Below are positions 11,801 through 20,965 of a DNA stretch of 64,000 nucleotides, one piece after another; the stretch's first letter is position 1; each line of letters starts with the position of its first letter. The position numbers and the translations under genes are program-made. This DNA is from Trichopria drosophilae (taxonomy: Eukaryota > Arthropoda > Insecta > Hymenoptera > Diapriidae). Below the pieces are notes generated by a model. It ran no database searches. It was not told the origin of the DNA and saw only the letters and a list, made by a program, of their open reading frames with translations. Location: contig CM059583.1 of assembly GCA_030407085.1 (NCBI GenBank), positions 82,236,001-82,300,000 of the forward strand, read 5' to 3'.

Positions 11801-12732
11801 GCCAGATGTTAAATAGTCGATCACACACTGAATTCGGGAAGCGAGTTTCCGTGTCAGTCGAATCTTGCCGTTCAATTGAGACATGCGTTTTGTAATCTGC
11901 CGACCCCCCGATATCTGTACCAGATTTCGCGGAATCACCAGATCACTTGCAGCCTCGTAAACGGCACAATTGACTTGCCACAGGTCGCAGTCATCTGGAA
12001 GAGCATCTAGAAGTAGGCTATTTGCTCTGTCTATTTCTCGTTGCTTAGGTAAAACTTTCGTTGTTAAATTCCGCCTAAACACAAGTGTCGTGCTTTCATA
12101 ATGTGGAGCATCTCTCCCAGCACCGCGTACGGGCTCAGTTGTTATTGCCCGCACATCCGGTACCGGTTGACAGCTGGGAACAACGAAACCTGTCCGCCTC
12201 AGATAGGCCACATAATCTCTCAGTTGTTGTTGAGAAAAGCGATCTGCCAGTTCGGGATGCATTACTGCAAACCGACTGTGCATTCGCGCCATGTAGCCTC
12301 TCTGTTGCGGACAGCTCTCCTCGTAGCAGTGCATTAGATCTTGCCTGAGATCCTCCGTCCACTGAAATCGTCCGTGGGCATGTTGGGGTTGTTGTCCCGG
12401 GACACCCGTTTCGGCCCCTCCACCTCGGGACTGGGCTGCATCCGAAGCAGCCCGATGGTCAGGAGCCCTGCGCGTTCTATTCATAGTAACCGCATATACA
12501 GGGAGTAGGGTGGTTGGCCCTACCCCCCGTTGTTATGCCTCTCTCGTTTGTCTCTTACCTCGCCATCCACTGGGGTTGGTTACCCAATCTCTGGCAAGGT
12601 TGCTAAGAGTCCAGGGCCCACCGGCTTTAATAAGCACACGTGGAGGTGAGAGTAGGCCATTTGGGAAGATAGGCTAAGATGCGGCTTTTTGCATAGCCGC
12701 ATTGTGTTACGCGTCATTCCCTTTGGGCCCCT
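8780..12732 (-). mobile_element. R4/Dong-type LINE, apparently full length
   Basis: A run of about 30 Ts at 8782-8812 marks the poly(A) end on the minus strand. It is followed by a 3' UTR of about 250 bp, one long ORF (9068-12484) and a 5' leader of about 250 bp. Just upstream of the leader is a TTA/TAA microsatellite at 12724-12758. Dong elements are known to insert into TAA repeats, so this may be the target, although the 3' flank is not TAA-rich. I found no convincing target duplication, so the exact 5' end is uncertain. Confidence 0.8.
9068..12484 (-). CDS. R4/Dong-type retrotransposon polyprotein, intact
   Basis: An uninterrupted 1138-residue ORF encoding a target-primed reverse transcription protein. 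Residues ~40-100 hold a Trp/Arg-rich DNA-binding-like region (RFQWTEDLRQDLMHCYE). The reverse transcriptase spans ~400-700. Its motifs are LIPKSGDLSDPRNHRPIT, LDYMKAYDS (Asp 501 and 507), GVYQGDSLSPLLF, and YMDD at 607-610. A CCHC knuckle (CRLCRCHAETLMHLLAAC) lies at ~943-960. The C terminus has a restriction-like endonuclease with PD...E spacing (KPDIVLVDFDD, then VIEFSAP, ~1029-1050). Domain order and the YMDD form fit the R4/Dong clade. All visible catalytic residues are present and no frame breaks are seen, so the copy could be active. The start is the first Met of the frame. Confidence 0.9.
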   Translation of the reverse strand: MNRTRRAPDHRAASDAAQSRGGGAETGVPGQQPQHAHGRFQWTEDLRQDLMHCYEESCPQQRGYMARMHSRFAVMHPELADRFSQQQLRDYVAYLRRTGFVVPSCQPVPDVRAITTEPVRGAGRDAPHYESTTLVFRRNLTTKVLPKQREIDRANSLLLDALPDDCDLWQVNCAVYEAASDLVIPRNLVQISGGRQITKRMSQLNGKIRLTRKLASRIQCVIDYLTSGRSFTAKVKKFAQQLRTYYHTLNKLKLLNIKQRLADKIRVLADAKKRLQRREDGIRQNAIFWTNPSNLFKHRIAASSEFPSITAVEEFWGSIYEKTSRLNADTPGIEIFTELCDEVTQQSEDCPPVSALEVKNAISGARNFSSPGWDGINNYWWKKFTSVHQHLARIFTSYINGDQPIPHWLVEGRTTLIPKSGDLSDPRNHRPITCLNTLYKLFTNILNERIEKSVKPVWQRIVEQRGCKMGVSGCKDNLLIDRCVCQDAVQYKRNLSIAWLDYMKAYDSTSHELLSLLLKRLHVHPNIVRIVEDLMPLWKTRFVMTSGKRRTMSRLVQFQRGVYQGDSLSPLLFCISLLPLSVVLRKSQGYMCGPPGERVHKITHLFYMDDLKLYASGEDQLHRSLNIALTYSRDIGMEFGLDKCAVVHLHRGRSGPHNNDMELVNGNVIRHLSAEEAYTYLGIPQRHVQDVQAAKTTIIKKYRRILRKIWSSELTGRNKVAATNMLAVSPVLYSFGALKWNVDELRDLDRSTRKMICMQRSLHPRSSVERLYLPRNMGGRGLLSLECMHDRLVLETACDVINRTEDPLMMLVHQHEIQGKGAFLYNAAERAARNLGLVFNVGRSGAQEAESVINLCPVRLRANIRKEQLRMLEGRHIDKPLHGQFFRNVQQLGLLAEMTFSFLRSAGLKSETEGFIFACQDGVINTLAYRKNILHQAVQSTLCRLCRCHAETLMHLLAACPIYAVSAYIERHNAALRVLYYHLRSTYGIDATPVLPYVPTDIESVVGNESCRIYWNYSFPTSRQISANKPDIVLVDFDDKSIFVIEFSAPAETNIVSKEDEKRMKYQELLFEIRRLYRGFKIKLVVLIIGVLGGMRPTFLQNIKSIPACREHANSIAGRMQKAVLLGSLRLLRSHEIL

Positions 12733-12758
12733 ATTTATTATTATTATTATTATTATTA
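12724..12758. repeat. (TTA)n microsatellite
   Basis: About ten TTA steps (TAA on the minus strand) directly upstream of the R4/Dong-type element's 5' leader. Confidence 0.95.
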
Positions 12759-12789
12759 TATTCTTTCGCTTGGGCATTTGCTGCACACT

Positions 12790-14122
12790 TGAAATTTACA
12801 TCTGATTATATTTCTATTTGTGAATTATATAAATAATAATCGGAATTTTAATTAAATATCAACCATAAATTTTAGATTCATTATATTTTAGTTATTCAAA
12901 TTGATTTCATCAGCTGCAGTCAAATATATAATCCCCTTTATATGAAGTTCGTTTTGGTTCGACATTTTAATTGCACCGATTTGAATTTCGGAACTTTGAC
13001 AAACGGAAAAACGGTAATCCCCCAGATACTAAGCTTTCTTTCTCTAAATCAAGAAAGGTTTCGGAATTTGATCCACCATATGTACCATTGTTAGTTTTGA
13101 AAGTCTGATAATCGATTAGGCTCAGCTACATCAAACTTGAAAAATACTAACCAATTAATAAGTACCATGATTATAGTTAGATAAATGTAAACAATTATGT
13201 CACACTATTTACTTTTCGAACCTACGGTACATCCTTGCAGTGGTTAAAAAATTGTTCAGAATTAAAATGAAACATTACTAATTATAATATATAGTGTTAT
13301 TTATGATTATTATTGCTTTATGCAAATAAATAGTAAATTAGTTGATCATTATCCAATTATATAATTAGTAATGAAAATAACATTATTTTTAATAATAAGT
13401 ATTCGCTTCGTAAATATTGTCTTGAATGTAAATAGGGCAATGCTTGCGATTAGCCTGCTACGGCACAGGCCGCCGACTAACTGTTAACGGTTTCGATTGT
13501 GTGTAGTATTTGTGATTGTTTACGTGTTTGTATCATCCTGTGTGGGATGATGTGTAAGCCTTGCTCGATTAGCCATAAATGGCATAAAGTTGGCAAGTAA
13601 ATCTGACTAATTTATTATTTTTAATAATAGTTAGAATGATGATAAACTACATTAAAATGATGTGATTGGCAATATGGATGTTTCAAGTTTGTTGCTTTAT
13701 CAACGCGATTTTTAGTAGTACTTTTGTTTGTCTTTTTTTGTGGTTACTGAATAACGTATTTAACCTTTTTTTATTTTCATTTTATGCGTCAATAAATCTG
13801 AAAATAATTTTAAAGATATTTATGCCCTTATATGTGTTATAGATAATTACTTTGAGGAGATTTTTCTGAATATTCAATTTTACTACACTTCGTACAGTGA
13901 CATGTGTATTGCATTGCACTGATATTATTCTCGTAAATTAAAGGATTTATAAATATGCACAAGTGTCGAATATGTTATATTGTTCAGCATGTTATATGAA
14001 TGATACGTTAATTACGCGAATGTTAGAATTATTAATAAATACACAAAAGTATATATCATATTTTTGCGAAAATTCCATGTATTGCGTACTAAATGTGAAA
14101 CTAATACTTACGTAATATTTAG
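12790..14122. other. AT-rich DNA, probably intron of the TopBP1-like gene
   Basis: No coding frame is supported. It ends in a splice acceptor (AATATTTAG) at 14122, so at least the right part should be intron. If the gene continues upstream, this intron would contain the R4/Dong-type insertion. Earlier exons were not found in the window. Confidence 0.5.
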
Positions 14123-14641
14123 GAAGAATTATATGAATGGGGCAACCCTAGTAGTAAAGGAAGAATACCAGAATCAACGAACGAGAATGAAATATTATTG
14201 GCTCATGCAGCACATAGATGGCGTTTAAGATTACTTGATACTCCAGGCGGTGCATTCCATAATATAATTGCATTGCTCTTAATTCCAAAGGAGAAATACG
14301 ATCAATTTGATAGATTGATTAGGGCAGGAGGTGGGACGGTTGTCTGCGCAAAGTAAGTGAACCATGTAGAGCTCTTAATGATTTTCATTTAATATAATGA
14401 TTATATTTATGATTTCAGACCACCATACGAAAATAATGGATGTGATAAAAAAATCACTCACTGTTTCATTCAAGTGAATAAACTTGACCAGCCTGTTGAA
14501 TGGGCGATGTTAGCTAGCAAAGGAATCTTATGCTTCCATCCACAATATCTTAATGATTATTTAATGCATGAAACGTCTGTTAATCCACGAAGTTGTGTTC
14601 TACCAGAATTTCAAAAATATTTACCACTTATTCCTAAATAG
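14123..14641 (+). CDS. TOPBP1: C-terminal exons of a TopBP1/Mus101-like BRCT protein
   Basis: Two coding exons, 14123-14352 and 14419-14641, are joined by a 66-bp intron with GTAAGT donor and TTTCAG acceptor. The frame is kept across the junction (230 + 223 bp), giving about 150 residues and a TAG stop. Visible motifs are HRWRLRLLDTPGGAFH, LIRAGGGTVV, ITHCFIQVNKL and FHPQYLNDYLMHE, followed by a C-terminal LPE. This matches the last BRCT repeat of TopBP1, a scaffold that activates the ATR checkpoint kinase and helps start DNA replication. The resemblance is from memory of the vertebrate C terminus, so identity needs a search. The coding appearance and splice sites are directly seen. Upstream exons lie outside the window or were not recognised. 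Confidence 0.68.
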
Positions 14642-14711
14642 TTATCACATTTGAATACTGGCTATTACTGACCATTTAAATTAATTTTATTCTGATATTG
14701 TATTTAGGAAT

Positions 14712-14717
14712 AATAAA
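14712..14717 (+). promoter_or_regulatory. Poly(A) signal of the TopBP1-like gene
   Basis: AATAAA lies about 70 bp after the TAG stop of the terminal exon, at the spacing expected for a 3' end signal. Confidence 0.75.
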
Positions 14718-14719
14718 TT

Positions 14720-15088
14720 CTTGCTATAATTCTTATGAGTTCTTGTTTCTAATATTCATTGAATTTTTGTAATGACCAAAGTAAAAATAAATTATGTACC
14801 ATTGTCATGAACGAAAATAATTATTCTTTTACTCATAATTCGTTATTTATTTAAGTTACTTCATAGTTGCTCGACTTATACATATATACATATATATATA
14901 TATTCCAACTGGCTTTTATAAGGACTGTTTTATGCGAGTAGTTGACTTCTACGAAGCCTATTGGCTCATACGGGGACAGTCCCCATAAAATTTACATGGG
15001 AAACCATAGGGAGTAGGGGATATTTAAATAAATGTTAATAATTGTTAAAGTCCTCATGAAATACTCTACGAACGTATATATATATATG
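14720..15088. other. AT-rich intergenic DNA
   Basis: It contains a short (TA)n tract at about 14880-14902 and another just before 15089. No gene is supported. Confidence 0.5.
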
Positions 15089-18000
15089 GGTGATTCCGCG
15101 GAAACTGTGATACTTCAGGTCTTGTGTAAAAAAATAGAATAATACGTATGTCGAATAAATGTATTCTCATGTAATGCATTAAAAGGCAATCACTTCAACC
15201 TGTACACGTGAAAACGATGAATAAAAAAATTATTATCATCGTTCTGCAGACTGAAATATAAGTAAAATGTCAGCACCACCAGTAAGTCTTTCTCTGATTT
15301 TTTCGTTCAATTATGAATTGAGTGCAGAATATAGTTTCTAAATAAACGTTATTGGTCTTGAAATATTTGTCTATAGATAGGTAAACGATTATCATTCACA
15401 TTCTACTTCTCTTTCTTTAATTATCTTGAGTAGAACCATTTGAATTTTGTCTACGATTTTATGCACAATTATGAAAATCTGTAAGTTTTCCAATATTTAC
15501 GATATATTTCTATGACTTTATTTACAATTCGTCACTGCACATTGAAAGGTTAAGATCGGTAAACAAAATGAGCATCGCACGAAGTGCTCACTGAATATTT
15601 CGTCGCACACACGGATAGTTAATTTTCAAGCAACGTCGATTCAGAAAATTTTGGTCAGTGCCACTTGTAGAAAGTGCTCAAGTGACAAATTGTTTAGGTG
15701 TAGTTCCCAACGCGTACATATGTTAATTACTGGATACTTCAAGAATGAATGCGGAAAAAGTTGTGTACACAGTGATTGCTCCATAAAACAACCTCAAACA
15801 TAGTTTGTCAGTACCGCCGAAGTCATTACCGCCGTAAAGTTTATTTCATAAGTTAAAAAATGTCTCCAATCAGAAAGAAGGCAACGAGGCATAACGAAAT
15901 TGAACAAAAAAAAACAAAAGGAAACAAAAGAATCTTCTTACAACGAAACGTAAGAAAGCCAAGAAAAATACGAAATTTGAATCGAAAGGGTTGAAAAAGG
16001 TATGTACATTATTTTATATATTTCACATAAATTATTTATTTATTTTGTGATAATAACAACTTTTAGAGTTATTTTAATTTATTATAGAAAATTATTTAAC
16101 ATTATTTAAAATTATTAACAGAAATTAATAATATCCTGATTTTTTCATTCAAATGTAATTCACCTAATTTCAAACTCTATTATTTTTCATTTCCGATGAA
16201 TTATTTACCTTGTTTTGTTTTCAACCAAAGATATTAAGATTCTACTACTAGAAATATTTCAAAAACAAAAGAACAATAGTAATGGCTTTATGCGTGAAAA
16301 TATTATGGAATCGAAAATATTAAAAAAAATATTTGGTAATTTTAATAATAGTTCGGTTATTCAGTGGAAACTAATTATTTTGTAGCTTATATAACTACAC
16401 CCGGGTAAATGCAATTGAAACCTAGGTCATAATAACCAAATTTGTTTTCCCATGCAATAATATTTTTAGAATGAAATTATGTTATTTAATTCCAATTTAA
16501 AAATTACTTTCCAATTATAATAAGTAGTTTACATAATAGGCCGAAAGTAACGCTCAAAGAGAAGAACGTCTTGAAAAAGCACGGGATTATGATAGAGCTA
16601 TAAGACAGAGAATTAGAGACGATCCTGATGTACATGCGAGGTACTGCGATCGAGAAAGGCAGCGAAATAAGAAGAGATTTGCAGAAGGAAAACTAAAAAA
16701 GATAGCGCAGTTATCAAATCGTGAGAGAAGATTAAAAAGAAAGAAGCAAGTGGAATGGAAAAGAGCATCGCGCCTTCGACAAAAAGAAAATGCTACAGAA
16801 TGTGAAAAAGAGTTGGTAGAGCAGGTAGAAAAAGAGCTATTGAAAATCGTAATAAATGCTACGCTAAGAATAAGCGATTGAGACTTGAGAATGAAAAATT
16901 GAAAAAGAAATTATTAGCAACTCAAAAACGAAATATAAGAATGAAACACAAACTATCTTTTAAAAATAAGTACGAAAAATCAGAAGAGGATATATTTCTT
17001 GAACGGAAGGATGTTAGTGAAAATATTCGCAAGAAATTTGTAAGTTCTTTTTTATACGCAATGCATAAATATAATAATATCACGATTATAATAATGATCA
17101 ATCCTGAAAATATTTATTTGAACTTAAAGTAATATTAATTATTATGAAATACACGAAAATACAATCTTCCTTTATAAGCATCAGGTTGTTATTAATTAAC
17201 CATTACTTGTTTACTCACCTTCGAAATTTGTATAGATTTTTTTATTGTTGTAGAAGGTAATATCTATTTTCAGAATTGTTCATGTATGACAGTTAACAAT
17301 CAATCAGTTCAGATTCTAAACATTTGTATTTTGGTATTTCTAGAGAATTGGAAAAGCATTGAGTGAGCAAATCAAAGACACTTACCAAGAAAGTAAAAGT
17401 GTTAAATGCAAACGAATTATTGGTCGAATTTTAACAGGAAAAATTATAAAGAAATACCGTCTTTTGGCCGAAGTAAGAAAAAGAGTCGCGCCAGTCGTGA
17501 AAAGTCGAATTCCAGCATCGAATGATCTGCTTCAATATAAAAGAAAAAATAATGTCATTTCTGAATTTATAGAAAAGAAAATACAAAGATTTTTTGAAGA
17601 AAACTCTCAAATAGACCCAGGAAAGCGAAATTTCAAAAAAGTAGATAGAGACACGTGTGCCTGTTACATCCACGAAAATTTTTCTTTAGTTATTCGTGGA
17701 TTGCACAAATAGAAAATCATACAAGAGCACTCTGCTGATCAAATAATCAGAAAGCTGACATGCTCGCAGTCATCAGAGGTTTGTATGACAAGAACATGTA
17801 AAAATTGTGCTCAAAATCAAATACGTATCAATTTAAATGAAGTAACTTCCTCAGAAGAAATAAGTGGGTTACTAAAAAAGAAAGAACGCATCAATGAAAA
17901 AACAAAAAAAGTAATTACAGTTCAAGGCACTAAAAAGGAGAAAATATCGTGCAAAAAGGAAGAAATTGAGGCGTACTTCAAGATGCAACTTAATTTATTT

Positions 18001-19220
18001 CTTTATCAACATTATAATTGTGTCCACCAACAGAAATATTTGAAAAACTTACGAGAATCATTAAAACTGCACGAATGTTTAATTCTTATGGACTTTAGTG
18101 AAAATTATTTGTGCAAGTATAGTACGGAAGTTCAATCATTTCATTTCGGCGCAAGTAGACAACAGATAACGTTACATACAGGCATGATTTACACGTCTAC
18201 GAAGATTCAAGGTTTCACAACTCTATCTGAAAATCTACGACATGATTCATGTGCTGTTATAAGTCATTTAAGAGAAGTTCTAGATTTCTATTTGCTTCAG
18301 TTTCCTTCGATTGATACGATACACTTTATGAGTGACGGACTTACAACCCAGTACCGGAATCGTAAAACGTTTTATCTGATTTCACAACACTTACCTCAAT
18401 GCTATTCGCAAATTAAAAGGATCAGTTACAATTTTACTGAAGCAGGTCACGGGAAAAGCCCAGCAGATGGGATTGGAGGATCTCTTAAACGTGTTGCCGA
18501 TAATGCAGTAGCACATGGAGAAGATGTCAGCAACTTCACGACTCTAGTGTCAGTGCTCAAATTACGAATGAAGAATGTGCATATATCGACTATAAACACT
18601 AAAAATATTGAAGCGATTGATAAAGTATTGCCTACCAAAATACCAACGTTTATTGGCACAAGGAAAACCCACCAATATACGTGGAAAAGGGAGAATACTT
18701 GTTCTACTTATTTCAATCGACTCAGTTGCTCAATGTGTTGTCCCGGAGACATATATTTACATTTTTCACAAGGTCAACTGAATTACAACGTTGAACAATT
18801 TAAATCAAAAAACTCAAAGAAAGCGTCCCATTCTAAAAATAATTCAGTGAGTTCAATTACGCAGGAAGTACGTACTTTAAGAAGTTCAAGGATAAATGCT
18901 TAAGTTTATATTTTTATATGTATCTAATACAGTTCTGTTACATTTCATAATAAATATATAATATTATTCACTGTAAATTTTGTATTTTTTCGGAAAACCA
19001 GTATAATGCCAGTACCGCCGAATCTCTGTCAGTACCGCAATATTAAAAAACGTTTATTTCTCATATAATTTTATAATTAATGGAGTTATAGTTGACGTAC
19101 ATTACATACACATTACACTCACAATATATATGCCAGAAAATGGAAAACATACATTTTTTATTTCATTTGTTAATTTGATAATGTCGAGTAAAAAATATCA
19201 CAGTTTCCGCGGAATCACCC
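15089..19220 (+). mobile_element. DNA transposon with 25-bp TIRs, Sola-like?
   Basis: GGGTGATTCCGCGG opens the element at 15089. The same 25 bases occur inverted at 19196-19220 without mismatch. Both ends sit in (TA)n, so a 2- or 4-bp target duplication (TA or ATAT) is possible but cannot be resolved. The body is about 4.1 kb and holds a multi-exon transposase gene read on the plus strand. The family signature (DFSENY, a Ser-Asp box, GHGK, DGIGG) is shared with a widespread invertebrate transposon group. Assignment to Sola is a tentative inference from memory. Confidence 0.82.
15860..18903 (+). pseudogene. Transposase gene with introns, broken
   Basis: Three apparent exons: 15860-15999 (ATG start, donor GTATGT), about 16540-17039 (donor GTAAGT) and 17344-18903. 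The first two encode a very basic, coiled-coil-like N terminus rich in Arg/Lys/Glu. The third has a CRT..NC knuckle-like patch, MDFSENYLCKYSTEVQ, HFMSDGLTTQYRNR, NFTEAGHGKSPADGIGGSLKR and a late Cys cluster (CSMCC). Aspartates in the DFSENY and SDG boxes are likely catalytic, by analogy with DDE enzymes. Breaks seen: a frameshift at a nine-A run near 15905-15915, a frameshift near 16820, and an in-frame TAG at 17710. The last exon alone keeps a 372-residue frame (17785-18903). Confidence 0.75.
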
Positions 19221-19229
19221 ATATATATA

Positions 19230-20280
19230 TTGATATATCCCCCTTACAATTTTTCAAATAAAATTTTAGATATTTTTAACAGTATGGATAAAATTGGGGG
19301 AAAATTAAACAGGATTAAATTTACTATTGAAATTGAAAAACATAAAACCATTAATTTTTTCGATATGAAGATCATTAGAGGTAAAGATAATTTTATTATT
19401 ACACGGAGAAAAAATTTCCTGAAAAATTACCGTGCTAGTCACCTGAAAACGGGTGCGACTTGACTTTTCGGAAGTATTTATAGCAACAGACAAGAAATAT
19501 TGCTTTTCTGGACAGGAATATTTGCAAAAACGGCTAGATATTTTTCGTACCAGCTAGTCGAAATGTTCAGTATAGCACAGTAAAATTTACAGGACATTGA
19601 GTTTTTAAGTTAGTGCAAGTCAAATAATCCCCAATATCTGAAGAATTTATAATATGTTGCTTCATTATTTTTACTATGCCACTTCTCAAAGTGGAAGCGA
19701 AAGTTTCCGAAAATATCCGAATGCTACCGAGTCTACACGGAAAGGAAGAAACACGACCGAGTCCTGTCTACGCAGCACTGGTTACTGCGTGGCCGGTTCG
19801 CAAATACTTTTTATTTCAACTCGCTATAACACGGAACAAATAAAAAACACCATGAAAGACAAACAAATCCGAATAGTTTTTAAACCATGTAATACAAATA
19901 TAGCAGGTATAAAACCTGGAAAAGACAAACTAGATACTCTACAAAAAAGTGGAGTTGTTTACTTAATCAAATGTAATCAATGTAACTCTGTTTATATAGG
20001 TGAAACAGGACGATTAATAAAAGACAGAATTAACGAACATAAAAGAAATATTTATTTAGACGAGAATAAACATACTGGACTTACTAAACATAGACTAGAT
20101 ACAGGACATAATTTTGACTACAAAAATGTCAAAATTTTAGCCACCGAAAAAAAATACATGGAAAAGGAGACATTTAGAGAATTTCTTCATTAAAAAATAT
20201 AACAAAACAGTTAACATTAGATTTGAGAAGTCTAATCTTCCTGATATTTATTTTCCTTTATTAAATGTTTGAATTTTTTC
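19230..20280 (+). pseudogene. Penelope-like element: RT tail and GIY-YIG endonuclease
   Basis: The frame at 19230-19463 matches the end of a Penelope reverse transcriptase (KILDIFNS..., RIKFTIEIE, INFFDMKI). The frame at 19654-20193 carries a GIY-YIG nuclease: SGVVYLIKCNQCNSVYIGET followed by GRLIKDRINEHKR. The C terminus continues in another frame to a stop near 20269, so there is a frameshift close to 20175. Most of the RT is missing upstream, and the DNA transposon at 15089-19220 ends only ten bases before. Penelope-like elements combine exactly these two domains. Confidence 0.82.
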
Positions 20281-20769
20281 GTTATTTTGAAAGTTCAAAG
20301 TTCCTTCAAAGTATTGTAAAGGTTTAACATTGGCAAATATTTACATTTTCGTCAGTTTAACATATAACATCGTGCGACTCGTATGTATTTCGTGCTGTGT
20401 TCTTACTTAGTTTCTTTTGAAACTAATTCCATCCATTTTTTTATAGGTTTACATCTTCCTTTAATTCTTTTTTTTATCCTTGGAGTGGTGATCGCATCTT
20501 GGATTTTAATAAAGATCTACGTTTTTTTTAAAAGGTAAGAATTCAGCATAAAATAATATAAGATACGATTTGTCAATGTTTTTCCTCGATAGTTATGTAA
20601 TCGATCATATCATTTTTCAATTTTTCATTTTTCTTATAATTCTTATTCATTTGATCATCATCTTTTTTATTGTTATTCATTTTTTCATTCTTTTTTATTG
20701 CTATTCATTTTTTCATTTTTTATTGTATTTCATTTTTTCATTTTTAATTTTTGTATTATTATTATATTA

Positions 20770-20840
20770 CAGAATAAATTTCTGAAGAGGGTCAAACATT
20801 CTTGACCGAAACGTAATTTTCTTCGTTTTAATTTTTATAT
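20770..20840 (+). ncRNA. Candidate hammerhead ribozyme of the Penelope element
   Basis: CTGAAGA (20782-20788) fits the CUGANGA core. GGTCAA and TTGACC then form a perfect six-pair stem II around a six-base loop, directly followed by GAAA (20808-20811). ACG...CGT around 20811-20826 could be a short stem III. Stem I is weak. Hammerheads are known in the terminal repeats of Penelope-like elements, and this motif lies 3' of the GIY-YIG frame, where one is expected. Confidence 0.55.
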
Positions 20841-20965
20841 CTAATATTCACTATCCGATACACCGAGAAAATAAACTCAACAAACATACCTATTTTAAAT
20901 ATATTACGGATTAAGAAGAAACAAATTTTCGAAGACTTGTCTTCATTTTGTATATATATATATAC

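Noticed and set aside
15089..19220. Tc1/mariner assignment for the 4.1-kb DNA transposon
   Set aside because: The TA-rich flanks would allow it, but the transposase has no mariner D(D)D motifs and carries a different GHGK/DGIGG signature.
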